DNA of 64,000 nucleotides from Austropuccinia psidii (taxonomy: Eukaryota > Basidiomycota > Pucciniomycetes > Pucciniales > Sphaerophragmiaceae). Position 1 is the first letter of the stretch. Every line of letters starts with the position of its first letter. The translations under genes and the position numbers were made by a program. The notes below the pieces were generated by a model. The model was not told where the DNA came from, did no database searches, and was given only the letters and a program-made list of their open reading frames with translations. The DNA is taken from positions 76,797,285 to 76,861,284 of the forward strand of contig JALGQZ010000002.1 of the NCBI GenBank assembly GCA_023105745.1, read 5' to 3'. Positions 22,091-34,428 of this stretch are shown here, in pieces.

Positions 22091-22947
22091 TTGTAAACCA
22101 CTCTAGAATCAGTAGTCCTAGTAATAGGAACATTACCCCCACTCAGACTGAAAATAACATTATCACACCTGAGAGTAACATCAACAGTGACACACTGTGG
22201 TTACAAATGTCCCAATATGCTGAGCAATCTGCAAAGCAGGCTACAGAATTTGCAGCTGCCCAAGAGAGGATGAGAAAAACTCAAGCCTCATTGGAGCAGA
22301 TAGTTAAAAACCTTCAGGAAGGATATGCTCAACTGAGCAAAGCCTCTGAAGAAACCAACAAGAGACTGAATCAAGTCTCTGAAGAACAACACCATAGTAG
22401 CAGGGACAGGGAGTGTCTGAACCAAGACATCAACAAATTGTTTGATGCCTACCATAGCTTAAAGCCCCAACCACAAGGCCAAGCTATGGGGAATCCATAT
22501 CAACCAGATGACATCAAACCAGATGCCATGTTGTTGAATAAGGCAAGATCTCCATCACAATACCAGGATGGAGATGGCATGTCTTATTCAGAGAAGGAAA
22601 CCTTGAAACAGCTTCCTGAGGCCTCAAACTGGCCCAAATTCTCTGGATCAGGAGAATATGATCATATGGAACTCATAGATTATATTGATGGACTCTTCAT
22701 TGATGTACCAAGCATACCAGATTACTGGATTACTGCTAGACTGAATACTGCATTTAAAGGTCATGCAAGTATATGGTACACTGAAATGAAAGAAATCCAT
22801 GGAAGAAGAAATTGGCCATGGTGGAAGAGTCAAATAATCCAAAAGTACAGTAATGGAACTTGGATATGGCAAAAGACCATGTCATTTGAAAATGACAAAT
22901 ACTCTGTGGACAAAGATCCATATGAGTGGTGTCTTAGACAGTCTTAA
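21370..22947 (+). pseudogene. gag: Main-frame Gag of D1 (N-terminus, coiled coil, capsid)
   Basis: ATG at 21370. Low-complexity N-terminus to a stop at 21814-21816; open again in the same phase from 21874. There follow a Gln/Glu-rich coiled-coil segment (about 22200-22450) and the capsid domain (from ASNWPKFSGSGEYDHME, 22624). An AAA-to-TAA change at 22945-22947 (RQS, stop, RLKA) separates it from the knuckle and pol, which continue in the same phase at 22972. Gag forms the particle and binds element RNA. Confidence 0.8.
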
Positions 22948-22971
22948 AGACTTAAAGCCATTGATCCTCAA

Positions 22972-25407
22972 ATGAACATTCAAATGAGGAATCATAAACT
23001 TCTGACACAACTGCCAGGAGAACTAGAGCATGCAGTAAAGTGCAGATGCAACCAAAATTTCACTCTAGATGATATAGCCAATACCTTACAAGACATAAGG
23101 AAAAGGACTAATATAGGGAAATTCACCCCATATAGAAGCAATAGTTTCAAAGAGAAACAACCTTTCAGGGTAGAGTTTAAAGACAAACCCAGAGAAAGAG
23201 TGGCAGAAGTGGCAAAGAAGAAGAATTCTTGTCACAATTGTGGTTCAACAGACCACTATGCCAACAACTGTCCAAAAGCAAAGAAGAAAGTCTATTCTAT
23301 AGAAAAAGTCCCTGAAGAAGAACCTCCAACAGAGGATTCTGGATCAGACTCTATGGGTGATTCCATTAGAGAACTATCTGATGATGATCAAGACGCAAGA
23401 GAGGAACTTCTAGTGGAATACCAAGAGGAAACCCCATTGGAAATCAAGGATATACAGTTGGAAGCAGGCATGCCACAAGACACTGCCAACAAGAACTTGT
23501 GTAAACATACACAAGATGCACAAACATTCCTGGTTACACCAACCAAAGGAATGGCATATATACATGGAACAGCCACAAAAATGACTGTATGTATTGACAA
23601 TGATCAGCACCCACTGATCATTGACAGTGGAGCACACTGCTCCATAGTGGCCACAAATTATCTGGATAACCACTTCCCAAACTGGGAAAAAGAACTCTTG
23701 CCCACCAGGGCAAAGAGCTTTAAGAGTGCATCTGGAAAGATGACCTCTATTGGGACAATTATCAAAGAGATAATTATACCCCACAGAAAAGTTAATATCA
23801 GACTCAACCCAGAGTTTGTAGTGCTTGAAGATGCCCACATCCAAGGGTTTTTACTGGGAACAGATTACCAGAGGATGTATGGAATAGATATTTACAATAG
23901 TAAAAATAGGCATATTACCATTGGTACTAACAAGGAAAAGAAACTTTCTCTTGATATATACCAGATATCTTCTCAGGACCCACTGGAAGAACTTCTGAAA
24001 GAATTCAGAGAGGGACAGTTTAGCACTACCCTCACCAGTAAACAAAAGTTAAGTTTACTGAAGATGCTGAGGAAGAATAGACCAGCATTTGCCATTGGTG
24101 AAGAACCATTAGGCAAGATCAAAGGCCATGATATAGAACTATATCTGGATGTGGAAAGACCTTATCCACCCATGTTAAGGAGACCTCCTTACCCAGAAAG
24201 TCTGGAGACCAGGAAAGAGATTGAGAAACATATCAATGAACTCCTGGACATGGATGTCATTAGGAAGATTGGACATAATGAAATAGTGGAAATCACCACT
24301 CCTGTCCTAATCACCTGGCATGATGGCAAGTCTAGATTGTGTGGAGATTTCAGAGCCCTGAATAACTACACAAAAGCAGACAGGTACCCTATACCAAGGA
24401 TACCTCATGCCTTGGATAAGCTAGCCAAAGCCAAATACATAACCAAGATGGATTGTATGAAAGGCTTCCACCAAAATGGAGTTAAACCAAATTCCATGAA
24501 GTTGCTCAGAATAATATGCCATATGGGCATATATGAGTACACCAGGATGCCATTTGGCATCAAGAATGCACCAGCCCACTTCCAAAGGATGGTGGACACC
24601 ATATTCCAAGAAGAAATAATGCAAGGCTGGATGGTAGTGTATATTGATGATATCATTATATACTCAGAGACATGGGAAGACCATGTACAATACATAGACA
24701 GAGTGCTAAGTAAATGTACACCCATCAATCTGAAAATTTCACTTAAAAAGTGTAATTTTGGCCAACAAGAGCTACTAGCTCTAGGACACAAAGTCTCAGG
24801 CCTTAGTCTGGCAATTGACCAGAACAAAGTAGCAGCAGTACTGCAAAAGCCAGTACCAAAGAACATCAAAGAGATGCAATCTTTCCTTGGATTTGCTAGC
24901 TACTATAGAAACCACATCAAAAGCTTTGCTCACATAACTAGTAGTTTATACAAGTTATGCTCAAAGGATGTAGTTTTTGAAATAACCAAGGAAAGGAGGG
25001 ATGCATATGAGAGGATCAAATATGAACTCACAAATGCACCTGTGCTCATCTTGCCTGACTTTGAACTACCATTCAAGTTATATATAGATGCAGCATGCAG
25101 CCAAGGCTTGGGAGCAGCCCTTCACCAAAGACAAATTGTGGATGGTGAACCAAGAGAAGGTGTAATATGTTACATCTCTAGGAAGCTGAAAGATTCAGAA
25201 GCCAGGTATGGGGCCACCCAGACAGAATGTCTATATCTAGTCTGGGCTCTAGAAAAACTCCATTATTATTTGGAGGGTGCAGTCTTTGAAGTCTACACAG
25301 ACTGCACAGCCTTGAAGTCTTTACTAAACATGAAGACTACTAATAGACACATGCTGAGATGGCAAATAGCCATCCAGGAGTATAGAGGGAACATGACCAT
25401 CATATAA
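22972..25407 (+). CDS. pol: D1 Gag C-terminus-protease-RT-RNase H (811 codons)
   Basis: This is part of the Gag-Pol polyprotein, cut at both ends by nonsense codons. The CCHC knuckle is at residues 87-100 ([14 protein letters not shown]), an acidic linker at 115-165, and the protease D-S-G at 218-220 with flap region LLGTDY at about 300. RT runs from about 395 ([11 protein letters not shown]), with the active site YIDD at about 557-560. RNase H follows from about 690 ([23 protein letters not shown]). All catalytic residues are kept. The stop at 25405-25407 replaces a His codon in the RNase H C-terminus. The ATG at 22972 is internal and not a natural start. Confidence 0.88.
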   Translation: MNIQMRNHKLLTQLPGELEHAVKCRCNQNFTLDDIANTLQDIRKRTNIGKFTPYRSNSFKEKQPFRVEFKDKPRERVAEVAKKKNSCHNCGSTDHYANNCPKAKKKVYSIEKVPEEEPPTEDSGSDSMGDSIRELSDDDQDAREELLVEYQEETPLEIKDIQLEAGMPQDTANKNLCKHTQDAQTFLVTPTKGMAYIHGTATKMTVCIDNDQHPLIIDSGAHCSIVATNYLDNHFPNWEKELLPTRAKSFKSASGKMTSIGTIIKEIIIPHRKVNIRLNPEFVVLEDAHIQGFLLGTDYQRMYGIDIYNSKNRHITIGTNKEKKLSLDIYQISSQDPLEELLKEFREGQFSTTLTSKQKLSLLKMLRKNRPAFAIGEEPLGKIKGHDIELYLDVERPYPPMLRRPPYPESLETRKEIEKHINELLDMDVIRKIGHNEIVEITTPVLITWHDGKSRLCGDFRALNNYTKADRYPIPRIPHALDKLAKAKYITKMDCMKGFHQNGVKPNSMKLLRIICHMGIYEYTRMPFGIKNAPAHFQRMVDTIFQEEIMQGWMVVYIDDIIIYSETWEDHVQYIDRVLSKCTPINLKISLKKCNFGQQELLALGHKVSGLSLAIDQNKVAAVLQKPVPKNIKEMQSFLGFASYYRNHIKSFAHITSSLYKLCSKDVVFEITKERRDAYERIKYELTNAPVLILPDFELPFKLYIDAACSQGLGAALHQRQIVDGEPREGVICYISRKLKDSEARYGATQTECLYLVWALEKLHYYLEGAVFEVYTDCTALKSLLNMKTTNRHMLRWQIAIQEYRGNMTII

Positions 25408-26073
25408 AAAGAAGGTAAAAGCCATACCAATGCAGATGGCCTTAGCAGATGGCCACTGGACAATGTCAAAAGCAATCCAGCTTATGACCCTGAAGTTGCT
25501 GCAAGAATTCCTATCCATTTTATGGAAATAAATAGGAAAAAGAACATCAGATTCTCTGAATGGGCACCAGGGAGTGGTACCCTTGACAGTGGAAACACTG
25601 ATTCAGAAGGGACAGAAACCCCCATACTGGGAATAAGTTCCTCAGAATTGCATAATGAATTTTTCAATACAGTACTGAAATCATATGCTAAACACAAACA
25701 GTGTAGCATACTACTCCAACTCCTTCAACAAAAATACAGGAGCCCAGAACAGGAAACCCAGCTGGAGGAACCCTGGTTGAGGGCCTATAAGGACAATAAA
25801 TTCTTCCTTATAGATGACCTGATTTATCACAGAGATAAGCACACCAGTGCACTCACAGTGATAGACAGAGACCACATCTCTTTAATCCTGCAGGAATGCC
25901 ATGACTGCCCCTACATGGGACACATGAGTGAAGACAGGACTAAAGAGAGGGTAGCAAGCACAGCTTGGTGGCCCAAGTGGGAGCAAGAGTTGAGTGAATA
26001 CATCAACACTTGTGAAAGATGCCAAAAGGCAAATAGAAAGCATGGGAAAAATATGGGTTGCTTCAACACATAG
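25408..26073 (+). pseudogene. pol: D1 RNase H end and integrase zinc finger
   Basis: It is in phase with the preceding frame. 25408-25521 reads the RNase H end ([10 protein letters not shown]); 25522-26073 reads a linker and the integrase H-H-C-C domain (YHRDKH, ECHD.PYMGHMSED, CERC). At about 26055 one base is missing after ATGGG, so the frame shifts to the next ORF. Confidence 0.8.
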
Positions 26074-27224
26074 AAGAACCCAAACACCCATGGGAAACCA
26101 TCAACACGGACTGGGTCACAGGACTTGTCCCAGGAGGCGAAGACAACTACAATTCCTGCCTAATCATAGTAGATAGGTTCAGCAAGAGCATGAGATGTCT
26201 ACCATGCCATAAAGAGGACACAGCCATGGACACTGCTCTGTTATTTTGGAATAACATCATATCCACCTGTGAAGTCCCTAAGATCATAATTAGTGACAGG
26301 GACCCAAAATTCACATCTGAATTTTGGACCAATTTATATGACATGCTAGGCACCAAGCTTGCTTTTTCCACAGCTTACCATCCAAAAACAGATGGCCTAG
26401 CTGAGAGGATGATCCAAACAATGGAGGACATCCTCAGGAGGTTCTGTGACTATGGCATGGAATACAAGGACCATGAGGGATATACCCATGATTGGGTCAC
26501 CCTCTTACCAGCAGTCCAACTGGCTTATAATACAAGCCAGCACTCTACCACAGGAAAAACACCTGCACTGGTAGAGAAAGGGTCGAATCCCCTTTTACCT
26601 GTGGATCACTTAAAGAAAAATCTTCTGACCATCCACCCCACAGCCAAAGACTTCCATGATATGTGGAAGAAAGCCTGTGATACTGCTGCCAAATGCATAG
26701 CTGAGGCCAAAGAGTATAATAAGCAGAGGTGGGACAAATCACATATGGAACCTGACTTCAAGGAAGGGGACCAGGTGTTAGTGTCTACACTAAACTTTAA
26801 TAATCTCAAAGGACCCAAGAAAATGAGAGACTCATTTGTAGGGACCTTCACTATCATTAAGTTGATAGGGAAGAATGCAGTAGAGGTCAAGCTCACTGAG
26901 GAGTTTTCTAGGAAACACCCAGTCTTTCCAGTAAGCGTGGTCAAACCATACTTCCAAACAGAAGAGGATAAATTCCCCTCCAGGAAGAAAAACATCACTC
27001 CACCAGAAATAGTGGAAGTAGAAGACTCTCCTGGACCTGTGAGTAAAATCATCAGGGCCAGAAAAATCAGACCCAATGGGAAGGATCAGAGACAATATCT
27101 AGTCAGATTCAAGAACCAGACAGCTGACAAAGACAAATGGTTGGCAGAGGATGCCATACCAGATGGGAACCTCCATTTAAGGAGATTCAGAGCCTCTAGG
27201 AGGACTGAGCAGTCTCATCAATGA
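26058..27224 (+). CDS. pol: D1 integrase core, C-terminal domain and chromodomain
   Basis: The frame opens at the frameshift (residue 1 is not a natural start). The DDE core has D in TDWVTGL (about 18), D in [10 protein letters not shown] (about 78) and E in GLAERMIQ (about 114). The GPY/F-like module ([18 protein letters not shown]) is at about 235-275 and the chromodomain ([29 protein letters not shown]) at about 330-385. It ends at 27224, 24 bp before the 3' LTR. D4 carries a near-identical copy at 63188-63991. Confidence 0.88.
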   Translation: MLQHIEEPKHPWETINTDWVTGLVPGGEDNYNSCLIIVDRFSKSMRCLPCHKEDTAMDTALLFWNNIISTCEVPKIIISDRDPKFTSEFWTNLYDMLGTKLAFSTAYHPKTDGLAERMIQTMEDILRRFCDYGMEYKDHEGYTHDWVTLLPAVQLAYNTSQHSTTGKTPALVEKGSNPLLPVDHLKKNLLTIHPTAKDFHDMWKKACDTAAKCIAEAKEYNKQRWDKSHMEPDFKEGDQVLVSTLNFNNLKGPKKMRDSFVGTFTIIKLIGKNAVEVKLTEEFSRKHPVFPVSVVKPYFQTEEDKFPSRKKNITPPEIVEVEDSPGPVSKIIRARKIRPNGKDQRQYLVRFKNQTADKDKWLAEDAIPDGNLHLRRFRASRRTEQSHQ

Positions 27225-27248
27225 TGAGCCTTTTTTAGAGGGAGGGTA

Positions 27249-28670
27249 TGTCAGCCTGTGAATCAAAACCAGAGCACAAGCATGACAGCCAAAATACCAT
27301 AAACCAATGGTATAGCCAAAATACCACCAAAACATGGAACTGAGCCAAATTAGCTCAAGAGGTATCAGAAGAAAGAGGAAACTTACCTCTTTCTGAAAAT
27401 ATAAGTCCCATCACCATAGGACAAGAAACAACAAAGTTATTGCTGAGCATAAACCTTAATTTTCACCTCTCATCTAAAATCTAGAAGGAGAGGCTTAACC
27501 CCATCAAATGGGTATTCAAAATGAAGCTCTAAGCCAGGGCTATCCAATGGTACCAGCCAAACTGAGCTAGCACCAGTATTACTCAAGTTATGGTCAAATT
27601 CAGACCAAATAAGGGTGAACAAAACATTCACCTCTCATCTAACTTTTACAGTTTTAGTGTGAGATACCTAAAGTGGGGTCTTTTTGGAAAGAGCACAATC
27701 AGGGCTATCTGATGGTGCCATCCATTTCCTCATAACTCAACTACAACAGAAGTTCTTGGCCAAACAAGCTTAATACAGCTTTTGACCAGACCACGCCAAT
27801 GTACAAGAATACTTGTACATGGGATAACTTTGTCATATTTAATGATAACCATGTCAAGTTGGGTACCATTGTAGAGAGCTCATACAGGGCTATTCAATGA
27901 ACCAAGGTTGAGCTTGATATCTCAAAAACTGACAGAGTTATGACCATTTTAAGGTCAAAATCCCACCTGCTGTCAGATACAGCCTTACCATGGGATAATA
28001 TCCCATAACCATGAATATGAGGTGTCAAATAGACGAAGAAGCATGTTTTTACTTCAATACCTCATATGTCAGTCAATACTGGGGTCCCATACAGTTTCTG
28101 TACAGCATTCTACGCGTCATACACGTCAGAATCAGGCTGTGAGGTCCCCAGATGAAAATTTTCACCCTGTATTGGTGAAAACTGCCCAGATGTGGTTTCA
28201 AAACCACATCTGAGCCCAATACAGGGTATACAGGCTGTTTGCAAACCACAAGCCTGTCCAGGAGAGTGAAAAATCTTCACTTCCTCTACGTGGAAAGGTC
28301 TAGCAGCCTTTCCACCTCAATTTCAGGATAAAAGGAGGGCTTTTCACAGCCAAAACCCTTTCCTCATCCTGCTCTTGAATACCCTACGTAGTAAACTGTC
28401 AAAAACAGTTTTACTCTTGGTTAAATAATCAGGTATACTCTTAATTTAAAGTATTGTAGTCTTTATTATTGTAATCCAACAGGTAAAGCTGCACCCAGGG
28501 CTTTCAACAGCGCTCACCACCACTATATCTCTATAGTAAAGCCCTTTAAATCTGAAATTAAAACATTTATTATCAATCTTATCATCTTTTAAAACCATTT
28601 TCCCGTGTCACAGTCATAGTTAAAGCTTGTAAATACTCATATACACCTTTATCATAGACTCAGCCTGACA
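27249..28670 (+). repeat. 3' LTR of D1
   Basis: It is 1422 bp, TGTCAGCCTGTG to CAGCCTGACA, preceded by AGAGGGAGGGTA. It is nearly identical to the 5' LTR apart from a 16-bp loss and scattered changes. The ORF 28022-28213 is LTR sequence. Confidence 0.92.
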
Positions 28671-28675
28671 AAAAC

Positions 28676-28831
28676 TGTATTTGGAGAATGTTGAATGAAA
28701 CCCCCTTGCTGATTGGGTTTTGAAGGGTATCAATGAAATAATGATTGTTGCTGATTGGGTTTTGAAGGGTATCAATGAAGTAATTATTGTTGAAGATGAT
28801 TGGTAATGCCCCTGCCTCCTTGGCTGTGACA
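28676..28831 (-). repeat. 3' LTR of E1, second part
   Basis: After the duplicated AAAAC (28671-28675) the E LTR continues with TGTATTTGGAG and ends GGCTGTGACA. The same 156 bp close the 5' LTR at 39127. An internal 50-bp direct repeat (GATTGGGTTTTGAAGGGTAT, twice) is visible at 28698-28790. Confidence 0.9.
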
Positions 28832-30703
28832 TTAACCCCCTCTTGAAAGTAGTGAGCTCTGAGCACCATAAGTATAGTGAGTCTTGATGAGCTTGCAATC
28901 AATCCATACAGTTCTTTCCCCCAATTCCTTGAATTTATCCCATTAACTTTCTACTTCAATCAATACTCAAAAAAAATCTTCATTTAATCACTTGTAGATA
29001 TCTTCTCCTTGATATTCAATCTGAATTCCCTCTTTTCCTTCAAAGTGCCTTCATTCTTCTAAAATAATGTTCATTCTTGTCTTGAGTGTCTTCACTAAAC
29101 CTTTCTTGAGTCCTCATGGCTTTTGAAAAGGGGGTGACCTGGGTTTATGTCCCAAGAACACCTGATTTCATCATAATTTTGAATCTTGACAGTGTTGGCA
29201 TGAAGTGGCCAATACTTGAGGTTTTGGACCATTTCAGAAGTCCTGGCCAAAATCCTTGATTTTGTGATTAAAGGGGATTTTGGCCAATTTGCGCTAAACT
29301 GCTTAAAATGCGCAAATGCGCATATATGCCATAATGGCATATAATGGTGAAAAAATTGAAAAAACTTGATTGATGATGAAAAATTGGCCTTATAGGGTGT
29401 TCTGGCCATTTTGCGCAAATTTGCGCAAAATGCGCATATATGCCATAATGGCATATGTATTGGTGAAAAAAATGAAAAAGTTGATAAATGATGGAAAAAT
29501 GGCCTATAAGGTGTTCTCGCCATTTTGCGTATTTTTGCGCAAAATGCGCAAATATGTGCAAAGTGCGCAAAATTGCACAAAGTGCGCAAATGCGCAATTA
29601 TGATGAAATTGGCCAAAAAGGCCTTTTGAAGACTTTTGACAAGATAAACAGGCCTTTTGCGCAAAAGTGCTCAAAAGTGTGCAAATGCGCAAATTTGCCA
29701 ATATGCCTAATTAAGCATATTTTGATGAAAACTGATAAAACTGAGCTATTTTGAAGTTTTGAGGTTTGATATGGCCATTTGTGCCAAAGTGCATAAATTC
29801 ATGAAATTGGACAATTGGGCCATTTGAAGCAGGGTTTTCCTTTTTGATCTTGATTTCTTCCTGAATGTCTTTCTTCTTATCTCCTCCTTAACTGGTCAAT
29901 TGCCATAAATGCCTTGCTGATTGGGTTTTTGGCTTTCGATTTTGATCTTAAGGAATGAGTTTAAGGCTGACTTGAAGAAGTTTTGATGAGGGTTATGTGT
30001 AGGTGGTCTTTACCATTACTAGTGTTTTGCTCTTTGATTATTGAATTAATTGACTCCCCAAACGTGATATGGGAGTGATGACTACTGCTTTTTGAAATAA
30101 GAAATAAAAATAAAAATAAAAATAAAAATAAAAGATACAAGTAAAGAAAAATGAAATAAAAAATAAAAATGAAAAAGAATTGAGAGAAAAAGAGAGAAAG
30201 AAAGACATAAGAAATGCCTGAGGGTTGTCCTTCTTGTGGTGAGTTGCTTGATTTTGGCCAAAATGTCCTGAAAGATAAAATAAAGCATTTGATGCTCACA
30301 GCGTGGCCAAGGTAATGTTTTACAAGAAGTAGACCCCTCAGGGATGCATACCAGGAGATGGAACTTACTTTCATAACTTCCACTCCCCACCAAGCACCAT
30401 AAATGAAAAAGAAATTATGTCATAACATGAATTGTGGTAATGAATGTCTTGAAGGATAATTTATGGCATGATTAAAGCAAGAAAAGAAAATAAGAAAAAT
30501 ATTGGGCCATATCTTGATGAAAGGTCCAAATCTTGAGGGTATGATGTTGCAAGGCCTTCTGAACCTGTTCAAAGAGTTGACAAGTGCTCACAAAGTGGCC
30601 AAGGTGATGCTTACAACAAATTTGGGTAGAATACCCCCTTAAAGGTGCATGCCAGGAGAGGAACTTAATTTCATAAACTCCAATCCCCACCAAGCACCAT
30701 CAA
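28832..30703 (-). other. E1 3' untranslated region with repeats
   Basis: These 1.87 kb between chromodomain stop and 3' LTR hold no gene. The polypurine tract (CAAGAGGGGGTTAA on the - strand) is at 28832-28845. A TGCGCA-rich tandem block lies at 29284-29700, an (AAAAT)n microsatellite at about 30102-30134, and a direct repeat of about 300 bp ends at 30400 and 30703 (both CCCCACCAAGCACCAT). The ORFs on both strands here (29095-29754, 29961-30393, 30472-30693) follow the repeats and look non-coding. Confidence 0.7.
29284..29700. repeat. TGCGCA-rich tandem repeat block
   Basis: About three imperfect units of 115-120 bp. Each has a cluster of TTTGCGCAAA / AATGCGCA palindromes. Units 1 and 2 then have ATATGCCATAATGGCATAT, followed by GGTGAAAAA and a spacer ending in TGTTCTGGCC or TGTTCTCGCC. 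Unit 3 keeps only the TGCGCA cluster, more densely. This block stands out from the AT-rich surroundings. Being palindromic, it reads alike on both strands. Confidence 0.75.
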
Positions 30704-30940
30704 TCAAACTCTTGAGGCATTTGGGCCAGGCTTGTCTGGATACAAAGTGTGAAAATCCTTGACAAGGTCTGGGGAGTTGGTAAGGTTGGAAGCTGGTTCC
30801 CAAGTTGTTCTTTCTGGGTCTTCATTGAATCCTTTCCACTCCACTAAATACCATAATGAACCTCTCTTGAGTTTTGAGTCCAGAACCTGAGCCACTTCCC
30901 ATTCTTCTTGCTCTTCCACTATTACTGGAGGTGGTGGCAA
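30704..30940 (-). pseudogene. pol: E1 chromodomain (C-terminus of integrase)
   Basis: An open frame of 78 codons with a canonical chromodomain: EWEVAQVLD, RGSLWYLVEWKGF, ERTTWEPASNL. The aromatic residues that form the methyl-lysine cage in family members are present. It is the natural end of E1 pol. The upstream integrase C-terminal region is in other frames. Confidence 0.85.
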
Positions 30941-31827
30941 TTGGTGTCGATTTGGGATAGTTTATTGCTTCACTGGTTCTAATAAGGACACATGGAAAAC
31001 AGGGTGAACTGACTTCCATTGTTGAGGCAACTTGAGGTGATATGCATGGCTGCCAATCTTCTTGAGAACTTCAAAGGGTCCCAGCCATCTTTCTGAAAGC
31101 TTTTTGGTGGGTCTTGTTGTCTTGATGTTCTTGGAAGCTAGCCATACTTTGTCCCCAGGTTGGAAATCAGGTGGAATTGCTCTATTTTTATCTGCATACT
31201 TCTTAAAACGCTTTATTTCTGACTCTGATTCTTCTTTGACAACTTGCTGTACTGATCGGAGTTTTGATGATAACTTTCCAGCTGGTGTATCTTCAGAAAT
31301 GTGAATTCAATCAAAGCTGGGATTTCTTCCATAAATAGTGAAAAATGGAGACTGTTTTGTTGATGGATGTTCTGCATTATTATAGGCAAATTCAGCCAGA
31401 GGGAGCCAGGTGTGCCAGTCATCTTGATGGTAATTGACATGCATCCGAAGATACTGTTCTAGAATCTGATTTACCCTCTCTGTCTGTCCATCTGTTTCAG
31501 GGTGAAAGGCAGTTGAAAGATCTCTTAATATCTTGAGCTGCTGACACAATTGAGTCCAAAATGATGAAACAAATAATGAACCTCTATCACTAACAATACT
31601 GATTGGAAGACCATGTTTGGAAAAGACATGATTAATGAATATTTGAGCTAAGTCCAAAGCAGTGATTGTTGAGTAAGTTGGAATAAATATTGCCATTTTT
31701 GAAAATCTGTCTACAACTACTAAAATTGAATCAAAGTTGCTTGACAAGGGCAATTGAGTGATAAAGTCCATTGATAAAGAATTCCAAGGACCAGATGGAA
31801 TTTGAAGAGGCTTGAGTAATCCAAACT
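30941..31827 (-). pseudogene. pol: E1 integrase catalytic core and C-terminal region
   Basis: The frame 31307-31827 reads the core: D in MDFITQLP, D in IVSDRGSLF, E in TDGQTERVNQ, then the HPSTKQSPF segment. 30941-31306 holds the following GPY/F-like region on the - strand (for example LPPKWLGPFEV-type sequence at about 31070), broken by stops. At 31828 the gene is opened by a solo LTR-C; the N-terminal zinc finger lies at 33612 onward. Confidence 0.8.
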
Positions 31828-33606
31828 GGTGAGCCTTAGAGGTAATTTCATGTACCCAAAAGACCACAAATACAAAAATTGGTATATAAATATAAAATAA
31901 ATTTATATTATTAAAATAAAAATTAAAATAAATATAAAATTATATTCAAAATAAAAGATTTAATTAAAATTTAAAATTAAAATTACATTAAATTTTGTAA
32001 TTTTAAAATTCCATTTATACCAAAAAAAAATAAGTCAAAATGAATTTTTAACAAAATTGTAAAAAGAAAAAAATAAATTTGGAAAAAAGTTAAATAAAAA
32101 TTATTATAACTTTTTATCCAATAAATAAACATATAAAAATTATTTCACCATTGGATTCCTCATAAAAAATCAGGTGGGGTCACCTCTGAGTGAAATTCTT
32201 TTAGCTCAACTCTAAATAAGCTGAAATTAAGTTTTTAGTATTTTCAATATAAAAGTTGAAAATCCTCAAAAACTTAATTTAATTCACACCACATAAGGTG
32301 TTAACCATCAATTTTTGTTTTAAAATTGAGGTGTTGTGGTTAGTTTAGAAGTTATGAGGAATTGAAGTATTTTCAATTGAATTCAATTGAAATGTCAAAA
32401 TGTGCGCATGTATTACATAAGTGAACTTTGATTTACATATGAGGTGTCAATTATTACTGTATTGTACTGTACAATTGAATTGAATTACATATGTAAATTA
32501 TAAGTATAATACATCATGAGGAATTAAAGGAAAAATAAATTGGAAAGATTAAATTTGGGGGGGGAAAGGAACTCCAGCTCTAAGGGGGAGCTAGACCCCA
32601 AAATCCTTTCTGACAGGCATGAGATGTCAAAATTCACGCAAAAGTTCATCACTTTTGGCCTGGAATGGAGTTACAGGGTTTGTGAACTCAATTGATGATG
32701 AGGTTTTGATACCAACTGGGGTAGTTTTAGCTGTTGCCAAGAGGGTAAGACTACCCTTAAGATAAAACAATCATAGTAAAAACAGTTTTAACTGGTTTCT
32801 ACGCCTCTCACACACATTCTGACGTGGTTTGAAGGCTCTGGGCCTGGTATTGCTATAGTAATGGCTGATTTAAGGGTCTAAAAAGGCTAAAAATGGCTAA
32901 AAATGGCTTAAACCAGCCCTTTTCGTCTAAACCAGGGTTCAATGATGCCATAATTGGATTTTCTGTTGTCAGACTGTTTTTCACGACTGACAAGAGTAAA
33001 TTTTACTTTTGTAGTAAGAGAATTGATGGCTATAAAAGAATGTCTTCTTTGCCCCACTTTTCTCTTCATGTTAGAATCTTTTCCTTTTATAATTAGTTTA
33101 AACATTGTTAAACCAATAAATAAAAGATTCCAACCACCTTTATCAAATACTTTTAATCCTTTTATCCACGTGAAAAATCATTAGAATCATTTTTGTAACT
33201 CCCATAATCATTGTTACTCCTGAACCACCCCAAAAGTGAATTGAAGAATCTTTCATCACTGTTAACTTTGTCACTTTGTTTCCAAATTCACTCTGGTCAC
33301 TTTTGGGAGTGTTTTCTCTTTGATATTCTTTTTAAAGACTTTGTTCTTTAATTAATTGCTTGCAGTTCTTTGCTCAATTAATTCCAATTGAAATTGCTCT
33401 TGAAGAAATTGCTTTTGTAGCCTTAAAATATCTCTTGTAGAGTATTTTTTGGGTTTATACTAATAAATTTATAAACAATAAAATTGGCGTTTTTTCTCTT
33501 AAAAATAATATTTCATACTATTTTTAATTGATTTTTACCTTATACAAATTTTGAGGACAGGAAAAGTACTTGATTTTTAATCAAAGTTTCATATCCACAC
33601 GTTACA
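31828..33606 (+). repeat. Solo LTR of family C in the E1 integrase
   Basis: It aligns, in reverse orientation, with the LTRs of element A. It starts GGTGAGCC (family TGTGAGCC, first base changed) and ends CACACGTTACA; 1779 bp against 1837. The duplication AAACT flanks it (31823-31827, 33607-33611), and the flanks join into one integrase reading. The ORFs at 32893-33184 lie inside it and are not genes. Confidence 0.9.
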
Positions 33607-33611
33607 AAACT

Positions 33612-33984
33612 TGTTATGGTGGATGTTCTTGTTTCTTGAACATTTCTGAAATGAGGACACATAGTCCTTGATGGTTTTATTCATGCCAGCCCAATAATAG
33701 TCCCTCTTGATGAGCTTGAGGGTCTTCTCCTGGCCAGGATGGCCAGCCAACGGTGAGTCATGACACTTTTGAAGAATGTCCAATTGAATTTCATGATTGC
33801 TTGGAATGACTACTCTATCTTTGAACAATAATAATTTTGCTTGAGGTTCAAGAGAATAGTGCGGGACTGATTCTCCTCTTGCTAATTTCTTGAGGATTTC
33901 CTTATAATCTTTTTCTTGCCATACTTGTCTTTGAATTTGATCAACTACATCTGAAAAAATATCAACTTTTATTGAAAAGAATCT
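33612..33984 (-). pseudogene. pol: E1 integrase zinc finger
   Basis: On the - strand: HDSPLAGHPGQEKT, YYWAGM and QKCSRNK. The first Cys of the C-x2-C pair appears as Phe (SFQKC), so zinc binding is probably lost. A stop and frame change (33829-33984) separate it from RNase H. Confidence 0.75.
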
Positions 33985-34428
33985 TTACTCTTGAATTTCA
34001 TTTTGCTTTAGAACTTGATGAAAATTTTGAGGATTCTTGCTGATGAAATCCACCCCCCTCTCTGGGTACACGTCGTCCCAACGTGACAAGGCATCTGGTA
34101 AAGTGGCCAGCCTGCCTGGGCGGTAAGTGATGATAAAATGGAATTCGGATAGAAATTCAGCCCAACGGGCTTGACGACAAGTAAGGACTTTAGAGGACAT
34201 AAAATACTGAAGGGAACAATGGTCTGTCAATACCTCAAAGGAATCAGAAAGAGAAAGGAGAAAAGCTCTCCAGCGCTTGAGAGTCCCAACTATGCCAAGG
34301 AGTTCCTTGTCATGAATTTCATAGTTGAGTTCAGCTGGTAAGAGCTTGCGACTATCAAATGCAATGGGATGCTTTCCTGAGTCATTCACCTGACTCAGTA
34401 CAGCACCCAATGGCATAATCAGAAGCAT
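33985..34428 (-). pseudogene. pol: E1 RNase H
   Basis: Motifs LGAVLSQ-like (PLGAVLSQVNDSGKHPIAF), ELLGIVGTLKRWRAFL, VLTDHCSLQYF and LPDALSRWDDV are visible. Its start overlaps the end of the RT frame, which carries TDASDYA, in another phase: a 1-bp change at about 34400 splits the domain. RNase H degrades the RNA strand during cDNA synthesis. Confidence 0.82.

Larger units (their letters stand above)
18989..28670 (+). mobile_element. D1: nearly full family-D Ty3/Gypsy element (9.7 kb)
   Basis: It is flanked by AAAAC (18984-18988 and 28671-28675) and lies inside the E1 3' LTR. LTRs: 18989-20426 (1438 bp) and 27249-28670 (1422 bp). They differ in length by a 16-bp unit near 19185. PBS 20430-20445; polypurine tract 27237-27248. 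Gag and pol run in one main phase from 21370 to 26073 with stops at 21814, 22945 and 25405, then a 1-bp shift near 26055 into the integrase frame that ends at 27224. All catalytic motifs are kept, so it was damaged recently by few changes. Confidence 0.92.

Noticed and set aside
29095..29754. Overlapping ORFs of 60-189 codons with repeated Cys/His/Phe-rich units
   Set aside because: They follow the TGCGCA tandem repeats, which are open on both strands; no start context or conservation supports coding.
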